A stretch of 64,000 bases of DNA from assembly GCA_003342815.1 (NCBI GenBank), contig PTEX01000024.1, positions 694,402 to 758,401 of the forward strand, written 5' to 3'. The notes under the pieces were generated by a model. It had not been told where the DNA came from and searched no databases. It saw only the letters and a list, made by a program, of their open reading frames with translations. Source of the stretch: Eudromia elegans (Eukaryota > Chordata > Aves > Tinamiformes > Tinamidae). Of the stretch, positions 63,676 to 64,000 are shown piece after piece. Every line of letters starts with the position of its first letter. Position 1 is the stretch's first letter. Made by a program: the position numbers and the translations under genes.

Positions 63676-64000
63676 CTCACACTCTACAGATTGATCTGCG
63701 TCACAGCAAGAGCACTAAAGAACTCATTTCCTTGTAATCACGCTCTTTGTAATAAAGTCGAAAAGTGCAGTTATGATAATTGCATAAAAAAATATATTAA
63801 AACATTTTTCTGTGTGAAACGGGGTATGGATTTGGGAAAAGCTATGCTGATAATATTCTTTAAGTGCCTTCTGTTGCTGTGGAGCTTTCTTTGTAAGTTT
63901 TCCTTTTCCATTTCTCTCCATTTCACATCAAGTACTTCCCCCATTTTCTCTAATTGTAACTAACCACTTATAGAAGCCTAAAAGATGGGCAACAAAACAG

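Larger units (their letters stand above)
57301..64000. other. Non-coding stretch, no gene recognised
   Basis: AT-leaning DNA. Minor features (a TISU/YY1-like start motif, two short tandem duplications, a poly(A) tract and a CpG-rich patch) are listed separately. Open frames such as 59315-59680 (minus, about 121 codons) and 59025-59327 (plus) have no familiar domains. Confidence 0.5.

Noticed and set aside
1-64000. Endogenous retroviruses, Polinton-like elements, toxin genes or CRISPR arrays
   Set aside because: I looked for paired terminal repeats, retroviral protein blocks and regularly spaced repeats and recognised none.

Overview
The window looks like ordinary non-coding DNA from a bird (another sauropsid is possible). 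The main evidence is the repeats. The only interspersed repeats I can recognise are CR1-type LINEs. Two have the typical avian CR1 3' end and still encode the last part of ORF2. The others are much older CR1/L3-like remnants. I see no L1, Alu-like SINE, bacterial-style gene packing or operon signals. Base composition is AT-leaning, with a few short CpG-rich islets, which suits an intergenic interval or a long intron of a vertebrate chromosome.

Layout: 1-1.35 kb is unannotated sequence, followed by an old CR1 3' end (about 1.36-1.53 kb). From 1.5 to 17.2 kb I recognise nothing beyond simple-sequence features. An ancient CR1/L3 reverse-transcriptase remnant lies on the minus strand at 17.2-17.74 kb. 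At 27.0-28.1 kb there is a compact CpG-rich islet with a TATA-like box, a pure CAG/GCT repeat and matching splice signals, all on the minus strand; it is the best candidate for a transcript start. A second ancient CR1/L3 remnant (plus strand) is at 30.38-30.72 kb. GC-rich islets occur at 33.85-34.15 kb (with a minisatellite) and 36.44-37.02 kb (with the longest open frame, about 230 codons). The best-preserved CR1 is at 45.29-45.76 kb on the plus strand, just after an AATTC microsatellite. A second avian CR1 is at 53.40-53.67 kb on the minus strand, beside a short telomere-like motif. An ancient CR1/L3 3' end is at 57.17-57.30 kb.

I could not identify any protein-coding gene, known exon, tRNA, rRNA, endogenous retrovirus, DNA transposon or CRISPR array. 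Most long open frames fall in GC-rich or low-complexity stretches, begin at non-ATG codons, or overlap open frames on the other strand, so they are treated as chance. I found no clear sign of a new biological system. The items most worth a check are the minus-strand CpG/TATA/polyalanine locus near 28 kb, the CpG islet near 36.8 kb, and an isolated TISU/YY1-like start site at 58.38 kb.
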